Shown: positions 39,476-48,486 of the stretch, piece by piece
Layout of the letters: every line of letters begins with the position of its first letter
How positions within the stretch are numbered: the stretch's first letter is position 1
Notes under the pieces: model-generated
Told to the model about the DNA's origin: nothing
The model's input: only the letters and a program-made list of their open reading frames with translations
Databases searched by the model: none
From: Variibacter gotjawalensis
GTDB lineage: Bacteria > Pseudomonadota > Alphaproteobacteria > Rhizobiales > Xanthobacteraceae
Direction: 5' to 3'
NCBI RefSeq assembly: GCF_002355335.1
Contig: NZ_AP014946.1
Coordinates: 759,501-823,500 of the forward strand
DNA: 64,000 nt
Position numbers and translations under genes: made by a program

Positions 39476-40447
39476 TCAGTTCAGCGTGACGTTGGCGGCC
39501 TTCACGACCTCCTGCCACTTCTTACGTTCCTCGTTGATGAAGGCGGAAAATTCGGCCGGCGTGATCGGCGACGGCACCGCTCCGATCTCGGCAAGGCTCT
39601 TCTGCGCTTCCGGCGACGTGAAGATGCGTTTCATCTCGGCCGCAAGCTGGTCGACGATCTCCTTCGGCGTTCCGGCCGGAACGAACGCGCCGTGCCATGA
39701 GGTGGCATCGAACCCCGCCAGCGTATCGCCGACCGGCGGAACGTCCGGCGCGGTTTCGCTCCGCTGCGGCGAGGTGACGGCGAGCGGGCGGATTTTGCCG
39801 GCTTTTGCCTGCGGCCACGCCAGCGTGATGTTGTCGAAGGCAAGATCGATATGCCCGCCGACCAGCGCATTCATGATCTCGGCCGATGAACGATACGGCA
39901 CATGCACCATTTTGGTGCCGGTCTTGATCTGGAACAGCTCGGACGCAAGATGGATCGACGTTCCGGCGCCCGAGGTGCCGTAGCTCAGCTTGCCGGGATT
40001 TTTCTTCAGGTGCTCGATCAGTTCGGCGACCGACTTCACCGGCAGGTCGTTCTTCACCACCAGCATATTCGGCAGCCGCGCCGCGAGGCTGACCGGGATG
40101 AAGTCCTTCTCGGGATCGAACGGAAGATTTTTGTAGAGATACTGGTTGATCGAGTGGGTTGACACCGTACCCATCAGGATCGTGTAGCCGTCATTCGCCG
40201 CGCGCGCGGCCGCCGTCGCGCCGATATTGCCGCCCGCGCCGGCGCGGTTCTCGACGATAAACGTCGCGCTCGGAAACTTCTGTGCGAGGCCGCTGGACAG
40301 CATGCGCCCGAAAATATCGGCGGTGCCGCCCGCCGCGAACGGCACGATGATGGTGACGGGTTTGCCGCCCGGCCAAGCCGTTTGCGCATTGGCTGGCGCT
40401 AACGCGACGAGTGTCGCGGCGACCGCAGCCGCGATGAAACGCTTCAT
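39476..40447 (-). CDS. tripartite tricarboxylate transporter substrate-binding protein (TctC/Bug family)
   Basis: 323 aa from ATG 40447 with GGAGGA upstream. Signal peptide RFIAAAVAATLVALAPANA. The mature protein begins WPGGKPVTIIVPFAAGGTAD, the Bug-family ligand loop, and has ENRAGAGGNIGATAAARA. It is a periplasmic receptor for carboxylates. No TctA/TctB permease is nearby. It is divergent from the RraA-like gene, suggesting shared control and a carboxylate substrate for that gene set. Confidence 0.92.
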   Translation of the reverse strand: MKRFIAAAVAATLVALAPANAQTAWPGGKPVTIIVPFAAGGTADIFGRMLSSGLAQKFPSATFIVENRAGAGGNIGATAAARAANDGYTILMGTVSTHSINQYLYKNLPFDPEKDFIPVSLAARLPNMLVVKNDLPVKSVAELIEHLKKNPGKLSYGTSGAGTSIHLASELFQIKTGTKMVHVPYRSSAEIMNALVGGHIDLAFDNITLAWPQAKAGKIRPLAVTSPQRSETAPDVPPVGDTLAGFDATSWHGAFVPAGTPKEIVDQLAAEMKRIFTSPEAQKSLAEIGAVPSPITPAEFSAFINEERKKWQEVVKAANVTLN

Positions 40448-40528
40448 GAAATCCTCCGGATCGACGCTCGATCGATGCTTGGATGCGGCCTCTTGGCGGG
40501 CCGCACAAAAGTGCTGACAATCGGCGTG

Positions 40529-40538
40529 TATGATCATA
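40529..40538. promoter_or_regulatory. short palindrome between divergent genes, possible operator
   Basis: TATGATCATA is a perfect 10-bp palindrome near the middle of the 169-nt tctC-like/rraA-like divergent gap. GntR-family operators are of this kind, but no regulator gene is adjacent. Confidence 0.35.
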
Positions 40539-40616
40539 TGACAACCGACGCAATTGAATTTTCACGCGCCACGAGTGCCAAGATGACGCGGGTCAAAAAA
40601 CGTTCCGGGAGGAGTA

Positions 40617-41327
40617 ATGTCGCTATCCGATAGCGCGCGCGACAAGCTGATGAATGTGTCGACCGCGACGCTCACCACCGTGTTGTTCAAGCGCGGATTT
40701 CGCAATCTCTACATTCAGGGCATTCACCGGATTAATCCCGGACCGAACATGGTCGGGCCCGCTTACACGCTGCGCTACATTCCGGCGCGCGAGGATCTCG
40801 ATCACATCGGCGTCTTCGAGGATCGCAGCCATCCGCAGCGCAAGGGCGTCGAGGAATGTCCGCCCGGCGCCGTCTTCGTCATCGACAGCCGCCGCAATTA
40901 TTCGGCCGCCAGCGCAGGCGGCATTCTGCTGACCCGCCTCGGCGTGCGCGGCTGCTCCGGCATCGTGACGGATGGCGGCTTCCGCGACACGCCCGAGATC
41001 GAAAAGAGCGCGATGCCGGCGTATCACGCGCATCCGGCCGCGCCGACCAACCTCATTCGCCATCACGCGGTCGATCTCAATCTTCCGATCGCCTGCGGCG
41101 AGGTGCCGGTATTCCCGGGCGACATCGTCGTCGGCGACAACGAAGGCGTCTGCATCATCCCGGCGCACATCGCCGAAGATGTCGCGAACGAAGCTTTCGA
41201 GCAGACCGCCTTCGAGGATTTCGTGCAGGAGGAGATCGAGAGCGGCAAGCCGCTGTTCGGCACTTATCCGCCCGCGCCCGAAGCGAAAGAGAAATTCGCC
41301 AAGTGGCGGAAGCAGCGCGGGAGGTAG
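40617..41327 (+). CDS. RraA-like / 4-hydroxy-4-methyl-2-oxoglutarate aldolase family protein
   Basis: 236 aa, ATG 40617 with GGGAGGAG upstream. GPAYTLRYIPAREDL and VFVIDSRRNYSAASAGGILLTRL are followed by GIVTDGGFRDTPEI, where Arg-Asp forms the metal/substrate site of the HMG-aldolase branch. It probably acts on a 4-hydroxy-2-oxo acid or oxaloacetate rather than on RNase E. The dehydratase gene follows on the same strand, consistent with sugar-acid catabolism. Confidence 0.88.
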   Translation: MSLSDSARDKLMNVSTATLTTVLFKRGFRNLYIQGIHRINPGPNMVGPAYTLRYIPAREDLDHIGVFEDRSHPQRKGVEECPPGAVFVIDSRRNYSAASAGGILLTRLGVRGCSGIVTDGGFRDTPEIEKSAMPAYHAHPAAPTNLIRHHAVDLNLPIACGEVPVFPGDIVVGDNEGVCIIPAHIAEDVANEAFEQTAFEDFVQEEIESGKPLFGTYPPAPEAKEKFAKWRKQRGR

Positions 41328-41355
41328 TTTGGCGACCTTGCCAAACGCTCCGGTC

Positions 41356-41378
41356 CACCTCTCCCCATGGGAGAGGTG
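41356..41378. repeat. short perfect palindrome (CACCTCTCCC / GGGAGAGGTG)
   Basis: A 10-bp perfect stem with a 3-nt CAT loop in the rraA-like/dehydratase gap. No T-run follows. It resembles a short dispersed REP unit, and could be a processing hairpin in a shared transcript. Confidence 0.6.
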
Positions 41379-41426
41379 AAGACCGTACCCGTGTCGTCTT
41401 GATGGGCAGATCGAAGGCTAGAAAAA

Positions 41427-43148
41427 ATGTCGCGTAAGAAAATCGAAGATCTCCGCAGCCAGCGCTGGTTCGGCGCGACCGATCTCCGCTCCTTCGGCCA
41501 TCGCTCGCGCGCGATGCAGATGGGCTACGGCCGCGAAGACTTCATGGGCAAGCCGGTCGTCGCCATCATCAACACGTGGAGCGATCTCAATACCTGCCAC
41601 TCGCACCTGCGCACGCGCGCCGAAGAGGTGAAGCGCGGCGTCTGGCAAGCCGGCGGCTTCCCGGTCGAACTGCCGGCGCTCTCGCTCTCCGAGCAATTCG
41701 TCAAGCCGACCACGATGCTTTACCGCAACTTGCTCGCGCTCGAGACCGAGGAACTTCTCCGCTCGCATCCGATCGATGGCGCCGTGTTGCTCGGCGGCTG
41801 CGACAAGACGACTCCCGCGACCATCATGGGCGGCCTCTCGATGGATCTGCCGATGATCTATCTTCCGGCCGGCCCGATGATGCGCGGACACTTCGGCGGA
41901 AAAATTCTCGGCTCCGGTTCGGACGTTTGGAAATACTGGGCGGAGAAAGAGGCCGGCAACATCACCACGGCGCAGTGGAACGACATGGAGGCCGGCATCG
42001 CGCGTTCGGCCGGCACCTGCATGACGATGGGTACCGCCGCGACCATGATGGCGATTGCGGAATCGCTCGGGCTCTGCCTGCCCGGCGCATCCTCCATCCC
42101 GGCTGTCGACGCCGCGCATCCACGCATGGCGACGGCGTGCGGCCGTCACATCGTCGAGATGATCTGGCAGGACCTTCGCCCCTCGACGATCCTCGATCGA
42201 AAATCGTTCGAGAACGCGCTGATCGTGCACAACGCGGTCGCGGGTTCGACCAACGCGATGATCCACCTCGTTGCCATGGCGGGCCGCGCCGGCGTGAAAG
42301 TCACGCTGCAGGACTTCGACGATTTCGCCCAAAAGGTGCCGGTTATCGCCAACATCCGTCCGTCCGGCGATTGGCTGATGGAGGATTTCCACATCGCGGG
42401 CGGCATCCGCGCGCTGATGTCGCGTCTCAAGGATTTCCTGCACCTCGACGCCAAGACCGTGACGGGCACGCTTGGCGAAGGCCTCGAGGGCGCCGAAGTT
42501 TATAACGACGACGTCATCCGCCCGCTCGATAAGCCTATCGCGGCCTCGGGCGGCACCGCGATCCTCTACGGCAACATCGCGCCGGACGGCTGCGTGATCA
42601 AACCGCCGGCCGCCGAGGCGCGGCTGCTCACGCACACCGGTCCCGCCATCGTTTTCGACACCTACGACGAGATGTCGGCGGCCATCAACGACGAGGATCT
42701 CGACGTGACGCCCGACCACGTCATGGTCCTGCGCAACGCCGGGCCGATCGGCGGCCCCGGCATGCCCGAATGGGGCATGCTGCCGATCCCGAAGAAGCTG
42801 CTGAAGCAGGGCGTGCGCGATATGGTCCGTATTTCGGATGCGCGCATGAGCGGCACCAGCTACGGCGCCTGCATTCTCCATGTCTCGCCCGAAGCGCATA
42901 TCGGCGGCCCGCTCGCCGCGATCCGTAACGGCGATATGATCACGCTCGATGTGCCGAACCGCAGCATCAACGTCGCGCTGACCGACGCGCAGATTACCGA
43001 GCGTCTGAAGTCATGGTCGCCGCCGCCGCGCGATTTCCCGCGCGGGTACAACTGGCTGTTCGCCCGTCACGTGCGCCAGGCGCATGAAGGCTGCGATTTC
43101 GACTTCCTCGAAGGCTCGAAAGGCATTCCTGAGCCGGAGATTCATTGA
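41427..43148 (+). CDS. IlvD/Edd family sugar-acid dehydratase (L-arabonate dehydratase-like)
   Basis: 573 aa. Cluster-ligand Cys lie in LNTCHSHL, LGGCDKTTPATIMG and SAGTCMTMGTAATMM, giving the [2Fe-2S]/[4Fe-4S]-type dehydratase site. NTWSDLNTCH at the N-terminus and VLRNAGPIGGPGMPEWGM near the C-terminus are typical of the pentonate dehydratase branch rather than IlvD. It would convert an aldonic acid to the 2-keto-3-deoxy acid. With the RraA-like aldolase it suggests a non-phosphorylative route. Confidence 0.9.
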   Translation: MSRKKIEDLRSQRWFGATDLRSFGHRSRAMQMGYGREDFMGKPVVAIINTWSDLNTCHSHLRTRAEEVKRGVWQAGGFPVELPALSLSEQFVKPTTMLYRNLLALETEELLRSHPIDGAVLLGGCDKTTPATIMGGLSMDLPMIYLPAGPMMRGHFGGKILGSGSDVWKYWAEKEAGNITTAQWNDMEAGIARSAGTCMTMGTAATMMAIAESLGLCLPGASSIPAVDAAHPRMATACGRHIVEMIWQDLRPSTILDRKSFENALIVHNAVAGSTNAMIHLVAMAGRAGVKVTLQDFDDFAQKVPVIANIRPSGDWLMEDFHIAGGIRALMSRLKDFLHLDAKTVTGTLGEGLEGAEVYNDDVIRPLDKPIAASGGTAILYGNIAPDGCVIKPPAAEARLLTHTGPAIVFDTYDEMSAAINDEDLDVTPDHVMVLRNAGPIGGPGMPEWGMLPIPKKLLKQGVRDMVRISDARMSGTSYGACILHVSPEAHIGGPLAAIRNGDMITLDVPNRSINVALTDAQITERLKSWSPPPRDFPRGYNWLFARHVRQAHEGCDFDFLEGSKGIPEPEIH

Positions 43149-43175
43149 CGCACAGCGTCAATTAAAAAACGGACC

Positions 43176-43304
43176 GTCATCCCGGACGGCAAGCTGCGCG
43201 CTCATTGCGCGCCGCGAAGCCGATCCGGGACCCATGTATCCCTGCGGTCGCCGTGATACGTGGATCCCGGCTCGCGACTGCTGCGCAGTCTTGGCCGGGA
43301 TGAC
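43176..43304. repeat. palindromic intergenic repeat (family A, copy 3)
   Basis: GTCATCCCGGACGGCAAG to TTGGCCGGGATGAC, closest to copy 1. It lies between convergent dehydratase and D-2-hydroxyacid dehydrogenase genes. Confidence 0.9.
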
Positions 43305-43321
43305 AGCCGAAATCCGGCTGC

Positions 43322-44296
43322 CTACCCCACCATCTCATTCACCAGCTTCTCGCCGCGATGCACGCGATCGATATTCTCGATGAGCAAATCGATCACGTTG
43401 TCCTCGTAACGCTGCGTCTCGCCGGCCGTATGCGGCGTGATCAGCGCATTCGGAATCGTCCACAGCGGCGATCCCTCCGGCAGCGGCTCTTCGTGCGTCA
43501 CATCGATGCCGGCCGCCGCGATCGTCTTGTCGCTCAGCGACGCAATCAGCGCCGCCTCGTCGACAACCTTCCCGCGCGCGACATTGATCAGATACGCCGA
43601 CGGCTTCATCGCGGCGAACGCCTTCGCGTCGATCAAATTCGTCGTCTCGGCCGTCAGTGGGCACGTCAGCGCGACGACATCCGCCTCCGGCAAATGCTTC
43701 GGCAGATCCTTCAGCGTGAACACCGCATCGACATTCTCCGCGCCGGTCGTCACGTCACGCTTCGCCGCGATCACGCGCATGCCGAACGCCTGTGCAAGCC
43801 GCGCCAATGTCCCGCCGATCGCACCGAGGCCGACGATCAGCATCGTCTTGCCGCCGAGCTCGTCCTCGCGCTCCGGAATATTGCCGATCATCCCTCGCCA
43901 ATGCTTCTTCGCCTGGTTGTCGCGGCCGGTGTGGAGCTGCCGCGCCAACGCGAGTGTCAGTGCGATCGCATGCTGCGCCACCGCATTGGCGTTGACGCCC
44001 TTGCCGCTCGCCAGCCGCACGCCAGTCTGTTTGAAGGCAGCGAAATCGTACTGGTCGGTGCCGGCGCTGATCGATTGGATCATCGCAAGCTTCGGCGCTG
44101 CCGCGATCAGTTCGTTCTTCCACATCATCGACACCGAGACGATATCGGCCTCGTGGATGCGCGCTTTGAGATCGTCGAAGTTGCCGACCTGGAAATGTTT
44201 GATGCCGGTGTTGCGCGCCGCAAAGCGCTCCGCCATTCGGTACACGCCATGCGCGAAACAGATCGTGAGGTCTTTCTTCGGCGGCAGAGTGCGCAT
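43322..44296 (-). CDS. D-2-hydroxyacid dehydrogenase, NAD(P)-dependent
   Basis: 324 aa. The Rossmann motif is IVGLGAIGGTLARLAQ. The substrate/catalytic residues are visible as Arg in LINVARGKVVDE, Glu in DVTHEEPLPEGSPLW and His in NALITPHTAGE. It would reduce a 2-oxoacid such as glyoxylate or hydroxypyruvate. AKRDVT after strand 2 suggests NADPH use, but this is weak. Its start is the first ATG, MRTLPPKKDL. Confidence 0.92.
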   Translation of the reverse strand: MRTLPPKKDLTICFAHGVYRMAERFAARNTGIKHFQVGNFDDLKARIHEADIVSVSMMWKNELIAAAPKLAMIQSISAGTDQYDFAAFKQTGVRLASGKGVNANAVAQHAIALTLALARQLHTGRDNQAKKHWRGMIGNIPEREDELGGKTMLIVGLGAIGGTLARLAQAFGMRVIAAKRDVTTGAENVDAVFTLKDLPKHLPEADVVALTCPLTAETTNLIDAKAFAAMKPSAYLINVARGKVVDEAALIASLSDKTIAAAGIDVTHEEPLPEGSPLWTIPNALITPHTAGETQRYEDNVIDLLIENIDRVHRGEKLVNEMVG

Positions 44297-44323
44297 GGTT
44301 TCTCGCTATTCTTTCGACTTATT

Positions 44324-44390
44324 GCGGGCTTGACCCGAGTTGAGCTTCCTTGAAAAAGGAATGCGTTGCCGGGTCAACCCCGGCCATCAC
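44324..44390. repeat. short palindromic repeat (family F)
   Basis: GGGCTTGACCCG and CGGGTCAACCCCG flank a 30-nt centre. It lies in the divergent gap before azlC, so it could overlap that gene's promoter. Confidence 0.65.
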
Positions 44391-44413
44391 GAAGCTCCCA
44401 TGCAGAGCCGCCT

Positions 44414-45106
44414 GTGACGACATCGACTTTCACTCTCGCAGGCGCGCGCGATGGCGCACTGGCCTCGCTGATCCTCGCGCCCACCGTGGTCGCGATGGGA
44501 TTGGCTTTCGGCATCCTCGCTGCCGCGACCGGGCTGTCGATCGTCGAGGCGATGCTGATGAGTGGCTGGATCAACGCCGGCAGCGCGCAGATGACGACGC
44601 TGCAGATCTGGGCCGATCCGGTGCCGATCTTCACGGCCGCACTCACCACCTTCGCGATGAACACGCGCTATATCCTGCTCGGTGCGGCCTTGCGTCCCTG
44701 GCTGCCGAATGCGCCGGCCTATCAAAGCTATCCGGCGCTGTTCGTCCTCGGCGACGGCAATTGGGCGTTGTCACTGAAGCAATTCCAGACCGGCAAGCCG
44801 GACGCCGCCTACATTCTCGCCAGCGGAGCGCTGCTGTGGCTGATCTGGGTCGGCTCGACAGGACTCGGCCACGCCTTCGGGCAGCTGCTGGGCGATCCGA
44901 AGCGCTACGGCGTCGATTTTTTTCTCGCGGCGTTCTTCGCCTCGATGGTCGTCGCGTTCCTCAAGAAGCCGAACGACGCGTTGCCGTTCTTTGCCGGCGC
45001 GCTCATCGCGATCGCGGTCAATCTGACGGTGAGCGGCCCTTGGTACATCTTCGCCGGCGCGCTCGGCGGCAGCCTCGTGGGGGTGCTCCGTGCTCGTGCG
45101 GCCTGA
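44414..45106 (+). CDS. azlC: AzlC-family branched-chain amino acid exporter, large subunit
   Basis: 230 aa from GTG 44414, which puts the start just before the first helix. GARDGALASLILAPTVVAMGLAFGILAA is the family's entry, and MLMSGWINAGSAQMTTLQIW is typical. About seven hydrophobic segments. With AzlD it exports branched-chain amino acids and analogues. azlD starts inside its 3' end. Confidence 0.9.
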   Translation: MTTSTFTLAGARDGALASLILAPTVVAMGLAFGILAAATGLSIVEAMLMSGWINAGSAQMTTLQIWADPVPIFTAALTTFAMNTRYILLGAALRPWLPNAPAYQSYPALFVLGDGNWALSLKQFQTGKPDAAYILASGALLWLIWVGSTGLGHAFGQLLGDPKRYGVDFFLAAFFASMVVAFLKKPNDALPFFAGALIAIAVNLTVSGPWYIFAGALGGSLVGVLRARAA

Positions 45107-45395
45107 TGTTCTCGCGGCGATCTTTGCCTGCGGCGTCGCGTCGTATGCGTGCCGTTTCCTCGGCTTCTTTCTGATGCGCTACGTGAAGATCACGCCGCCG
45201 GTCGCCGCGTGGCTGCACGCGATCCCGCTCGCGCTCATCGGCGCGATTCTCGGCCCGATCGCCGTGAACGGCGGTCCGCCCGAATGGACCGGTCTCGCTG
45301 CTGCGATTCTGCTGATGCGCGTTACCGGCAATCAGTTCGTCGCCGCGATCGGTGGTGTCACAGCGGTGGCAGCAATGCGCGCGTTGGCACTCTGA
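45090..45395 (+). CDS. azlD: AzlD-family small subunit of amino-acid exporter
   Basis: 101 aa from GTG 45090, overlapping azlC by 17 nt. Four hydrophobic segments with YACRFLGFFLMRYV and PLALIGAILGP. The overlap and size are those of azlCD pairs. Confidence 0.9.
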   Translation: MLVRPDVLAAIFACGVASYACRFLGFFLMRYVKITPPVAAWLHAIPLALIGAILGPIAVNGGPPEWTGLAAAILLMRVTGNQFVAAIGGVTAVAAMRALAL

Positions 45396-45453
45396 TCCGG
45401 TTTGACCGGAGCGTCCGAGCCGTTACGGTGCCGGCGAAATCCGGAGACTCACA

Positions 45454-46050
45454 ATGACGCTTACGCTCCTTCACGCCCCGAAATCGCGCTCGCAAAGCTT
45501 CATCTGGCTGCTCGAGGAAATCGGCCAGCCTTACGAGATCAAGCAGGTCGATATTCGGCGCGGCGATGGCAGCGGCAAGCTCGATCCAACCAATCCGCAT
45601 CCGCACGGCAAGGTGCCGGTCATAATCCACGACGATACGGTCGTGCACGAGCAGACCGCCATCATGCTCTATCTCACAGACGCGTTTCCGCAGGCGAAGC
45701 TGGGTCCGCAGGTCGGCGACAAGCTGCGCGGCAATTATCTGTCGTGGCTCTCGTACTACAGCGGCGTGGTTGAGCCCGCGTTTCTCTGCGCCTTCATGAA
45801 ATACGATGTGCCGCGCGGCACGGCCGGTTGGGTCGCGGTGCCCGAAGTGATGCAGCACATCAACAAGACGCTCGAGACGAACGAGTACATCCTCGGTAAC
45901 GAATTCACGGCCGTCGACATTCTGTATGGCGGCACATTCGGCTTCTTCGGCGACAGCGGATTGTTCGAGAAGACCGATGCGCTCAATGCTTATGTGAAGC
46001 GGTGCATGAGCCGCCCGGCCTTGCAGCGCGCGGGGCAGAAGGACGCTTAA
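45454..46050 (+). CDS. glutathione S-transferase family protein
   Basis: 198 aa. MTLTLLHAPKSRSQSFIWLLEE gives a Ser-rich active-site loop. NPHPHGKVPVIIHDD is the cis-Pro segment and VHEQTAIMLYL the following helix motif. The C-terminal domain has a GNEFTAVDILYGG N-capping box. It is a second GST in the window, not closely similar to the one at 4945. Substrate unknown. Confidence 0.9.
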   Translation: MTLTLLHAPKSRSQSFIWLLEEIGQPYEIKQVDIRRGDGSGKLDPTNPHPHGKVPVIIHDDTVVHEQTAIMLYLTDAFPQAKLGPQVGDKLRGNYLSWLSYYSGVVEPAFLCAFMKYDVPRGTAGWVAVPEVMQHINKTLETNEYILGNEFTAVDILYGGTFGFFGDSGLFEKTDALNAYVKRCMSRPALQRAGQKDA

Positions 46051-46052
46051 TT

Positions 46053-46157
46053 GTAGCCGTAGCCCGGATGAGTGAGGCGGAGCCGAACGATATCCGGGGC
46101 TGAGTTTGCGATGGGTCCGGATGTCGCAGGCGCTTCGCGCCGCTCTTCCGGGCTACA
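46053..46157. repeat. palindromic intergenic repeat (family B, copy 2)
   Basis: GTAGCCCGGATGAG near the start, with matching CCGGGCTAC at the end and internal TATCCGGGG and GGTCCGGATGTCGC blocks. It lies between convergent GST and chemoreceptor genes. Confidence 0.85.
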
Positions 46158-46162
46158 ACTGG

Positions 46163-47479
46163 CTAAGCGGCGCGCAACTCGCGCAGGAATGTCTGCAGCT
46201 TTTTCGTCAGCTCTTCGGCTGCGCCCGAAAGATCGTCGGCCGCATTGCCCATGCGCTCCGAACGAACCGCCATCGCGGAGACGGCTTTGCTCGCCTCCTC
46301 GATCGTTTCGACCAGAAACGCGATGCGCTCGGCCGCGATCGACATATGCTGCGCGACTTCGTGTGTTGCTTCGGTCTGCTGCGCGACCGAGCCGCCGACC
46401 GTCGCGCTGAACGTCGTCATCGCGTCGATCGCATGCTCGACTTCGATCATCTGCTCGACGACGCCGCCCGCGCCTTGCTGCACGGCCGCAACGCGATTCG
46501 CGATGTCCGCGGTGGCGCGTCCCGTCTGGCTCGCGAGCGATTTCACCTCGGTCGCGACCACCGCGAAACCTCGCCCGGCCTCGCCGGCACGGGCTGCCTC
46601 GATCGTCGCGTTGAGCGCGAGCAAATTCGTCTGCGATGCGATCTTCGCGATCAGCTGCGTGACGAGATCGATCTCGCTGCTGTCTTTCGCCAGCGCCGCG
46701 ATCGATTGGCTGACGCGCTGGACGGCGGCGCCCGATTCGGCCGCGAGCTTCTGATGGTGCTCGGTTTGGCTCTGTACCGACGCGATGGATGCGGAGAGTT
46801 CGTCCGCCGCCGATGCGGTCTGCATGATGCTCGAACGTGCGGCCGATGCGGTCTGCAGCACCGTCACGGCGCGCTCGCGTGTCTTCGTACCGTAGTTATG
46901 CACGTCGGATGATATGTCTGCGCAAACGGTAGAGGCCGACGTCACCGTTGACACCACTTCCGCGACGCTGCGGTCGAAATGCGCGATCGCATTCTCGATG
47001 GCGTGCTGGCGCTGATCGGCTTCCGCCGCGATGCGATTGGTCTCAAGGTGCCACGCCGTCGAGGCGTCGAAGCCGACCAGGCGCGTTGCCGCCGCGATAT
47101 CGTCGTTGAGCCGAGGCCGCCAGCGCAGCGGCTGCAGATGCATCTGCAACTGGAAATCGTAGAGCAGGTGGTGCCGGGTCGAGATGCCGCAGGCGATCAG
47201 TCGATCCAGCAACGCACGCAGGCTACGCACATAGTCGTCGTCGAGCTGGCAGCGGAACAGCACTTCGAGATGGTCGAGGTGAAGTCCGAGGAGCTCGGTT
47301 TTGTTGTTGCGAAAGTGCATCGGGAACAGCCCATGCACGTGCTGCAGCGAGGCGACATGCTCGCCGACCTCGATCGCGATCGCACGAACCTTCGGCCACA
47401 TGCGGCGGGCCTGCTCGCGCTCTGTCGGCGAGATCTCGTAGAGCCCGAGCCGATGCTGAATGACGTTCGCGTTTTCCAT
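46163..47479 (-). CDS. soluble globin-coupled methyl-accepting chemotaxis protein (aerotaxis type)
   Basis: 438 aa with no transmembrane helix. Residues about 15-150 resemble the protoglobin sensor of Hem[10 protein letters not shown] is aligned to the proximal-His helix, making His70 the likely heme ligand, followed by [21 protein letters not shown]. Residues about 175-430 form the chemotaxis signalling domain, with the hairpin tip [20 protein letters not shown]. It should sense O2 or another diatomic gas in the cytosol and signal through CheA. No che genes are in the window. Confidence 0.85.
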   Translation of the reverse strand: MENANVIQHRLGLYEISPTEREQARRMWPKVRAIAIEVGEHVASLQHVHGLFPMHFRNNKTELLGLHLDHLEVLFRCQLDDDYVRSLRALLDRLIACGISTRHHLLYDFQLQMHLQPLRWRPRLNDDIAAATRLVGFDASTAWHLETNRIAAEADQRQHAIENAIAHFDRSVAEVVSTVTSASTVCADISSDVHNYGTKTRERAVTVLQTASAARSSIMQTASAADELSASIASVQSQTEHHQKLAAESGAAVQRVSQSIAALAKDSSEIDLVTQLIAKIASQTNLLALNATIEAARAGEAGRGFAVVATEVKSLASQTGRATADIANRVAAVQQGAGGVVEQMIEVEHAIDAMTTFSATVGGSVAQQTEATHEVAQHMSIAAERIAFLVETIEEASKAVSAMAVRSERMGNAADDLSGAAEELTKKLQTFLRELRAA

Positions 47480-47695
47480 GAGGCCCGGGAGGATCGGCGC
47501 GGTAACGTACCGTGCGGCCTCGCATTTAAGGAGTTTTGCCTTAAGAATCCGTAGCGGCAGCGGGGTGCCGCAATCGCGACAAATGCCGCCGGACCGTTTA
47601 CGCGATCCTAACCCTCATCCTGAAGCGACCTGATCGTAAACGAAGTTGCGACTATTCTTGTTTAGGTTGCGCGCAAATCCGCGGGGATAAGCACG

Positions 47696-48307
47696 ATGTC
47701 AGTCGTCAATGAAATGCGCAGGGGCTCGCCGCAGACCGACCGGTCTGGCAAGCCGAAGAGCGGCTCCAAAGCCGGCATGATCCTGCTTGTTCTGCTCGCT
47801 CTGGGTGCGATCGGCGCTGCGGCTTACATGTATCTCAATCGCGCGCCGGACTATGGTCCGACGGTCGCCATTGCATTCACGCCGGACCGGCTCGGCAAGG
47901 AAGCGGCCGCGCCGCTGCTGAACCAGTGCGCCAAGCAGCGCACCATCACGGCACCGACGCAGTCTGCGGCCGATACGGCGGTCATGCTCTTCATCCGCGA
48001 TAAGGCCAACGAACTTGCCGACTGCGCCTACGAACAGCCGATGGGTGTGCTCTGCGATTCGAATAACCGCGCCTTCGCAGTTGCCACAGCACTGCAGATG
48101 CTGCGCAATACGGACCCGCTGGTCGAGCAGAAGGGTACGGGACGCAGCAACAGCCACGCGATGGTCGTCCGCGAGCGCGTCGTAGCCTCCATTGGCAAGC
48201 GCGCACGCCAAGGTGAACTCATCGCGCGCGACTTCGGCGAATATCCGCCGGCATCGCTCCAAGCCGTTTTCACTCCGGGTGCTGCCAGCAACGCCTGCGC
48301 GAAGTAA
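47696..48307 (+). CDS. membrane-anchored protein of unknown function
   Basis: 203 aa. A charged 25-residue cytosolic N-terminus precedes one transmembrane helix (MILLVLLALGAIGAAAYMYL). The remaining 155 residues would be periplasmic, with four Cys (NQCAKQ, ADCAYE, VLCDSN, NACAK). I do not recognise the domain. An intrinsic terminator follows, so it is a single-gene unit. Confidence 0.7.
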   Translation: MSVVNEMRRGSPQTDRSGKPKSGSKAGMILLVLLALGAIGAAAYMYLNRAPDYGPTVAIAFTPDRLGKEAAAPLLNQCAKQRTITAPTQSAADTAVMLFIRDKANELADCAYEQPMGVLCDSNNRAFAVATALQMLRNTDPLVEQKGTGRSNSHAMVVRERVVASIGKRARQGELIARDFGEYPPASLQAVFTPGAASNACAK

Positions 48308-48354
48308 GCTGCTGCCATCGCAGCTTGCTGCCAAAGCTGACAGGATACTGACAG

Positions 48355-48380
48355 AGGGCCGCTTGTTCGCGGCCCTTTTT
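48355..48380 (+). terminator. intrinsic terminator after the membrane-anchored protein gene
   Basis: AGGGCCGC pairs with GCGGCCCT around a 6-nt loop and runs into TTTTT. Confidence 0.92.
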
Positions 48381-48486
48381 GCGTGCGATGGGTTGGGTTC
48401 GCGAGCCGGGCGAGGAAAAGTGGGAACCGGTTTTCCGCCCGCGTCCGGCTCTACTAAACCAGCCCCTAACCACCCATATTCGCCGC

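Noticed and set aside
40191-40565. 124-codon open frame over the tctC-like gene start
   Set aside because: It overlaps the signal-peptide coding region in another frame and has no protein-like features.
44374-44725. Minus-strand frames opposite azlC
   Set aside because: The plus-strand product has clear hydrophobic helices and AzlC motifs; the antisense frames are shadows.
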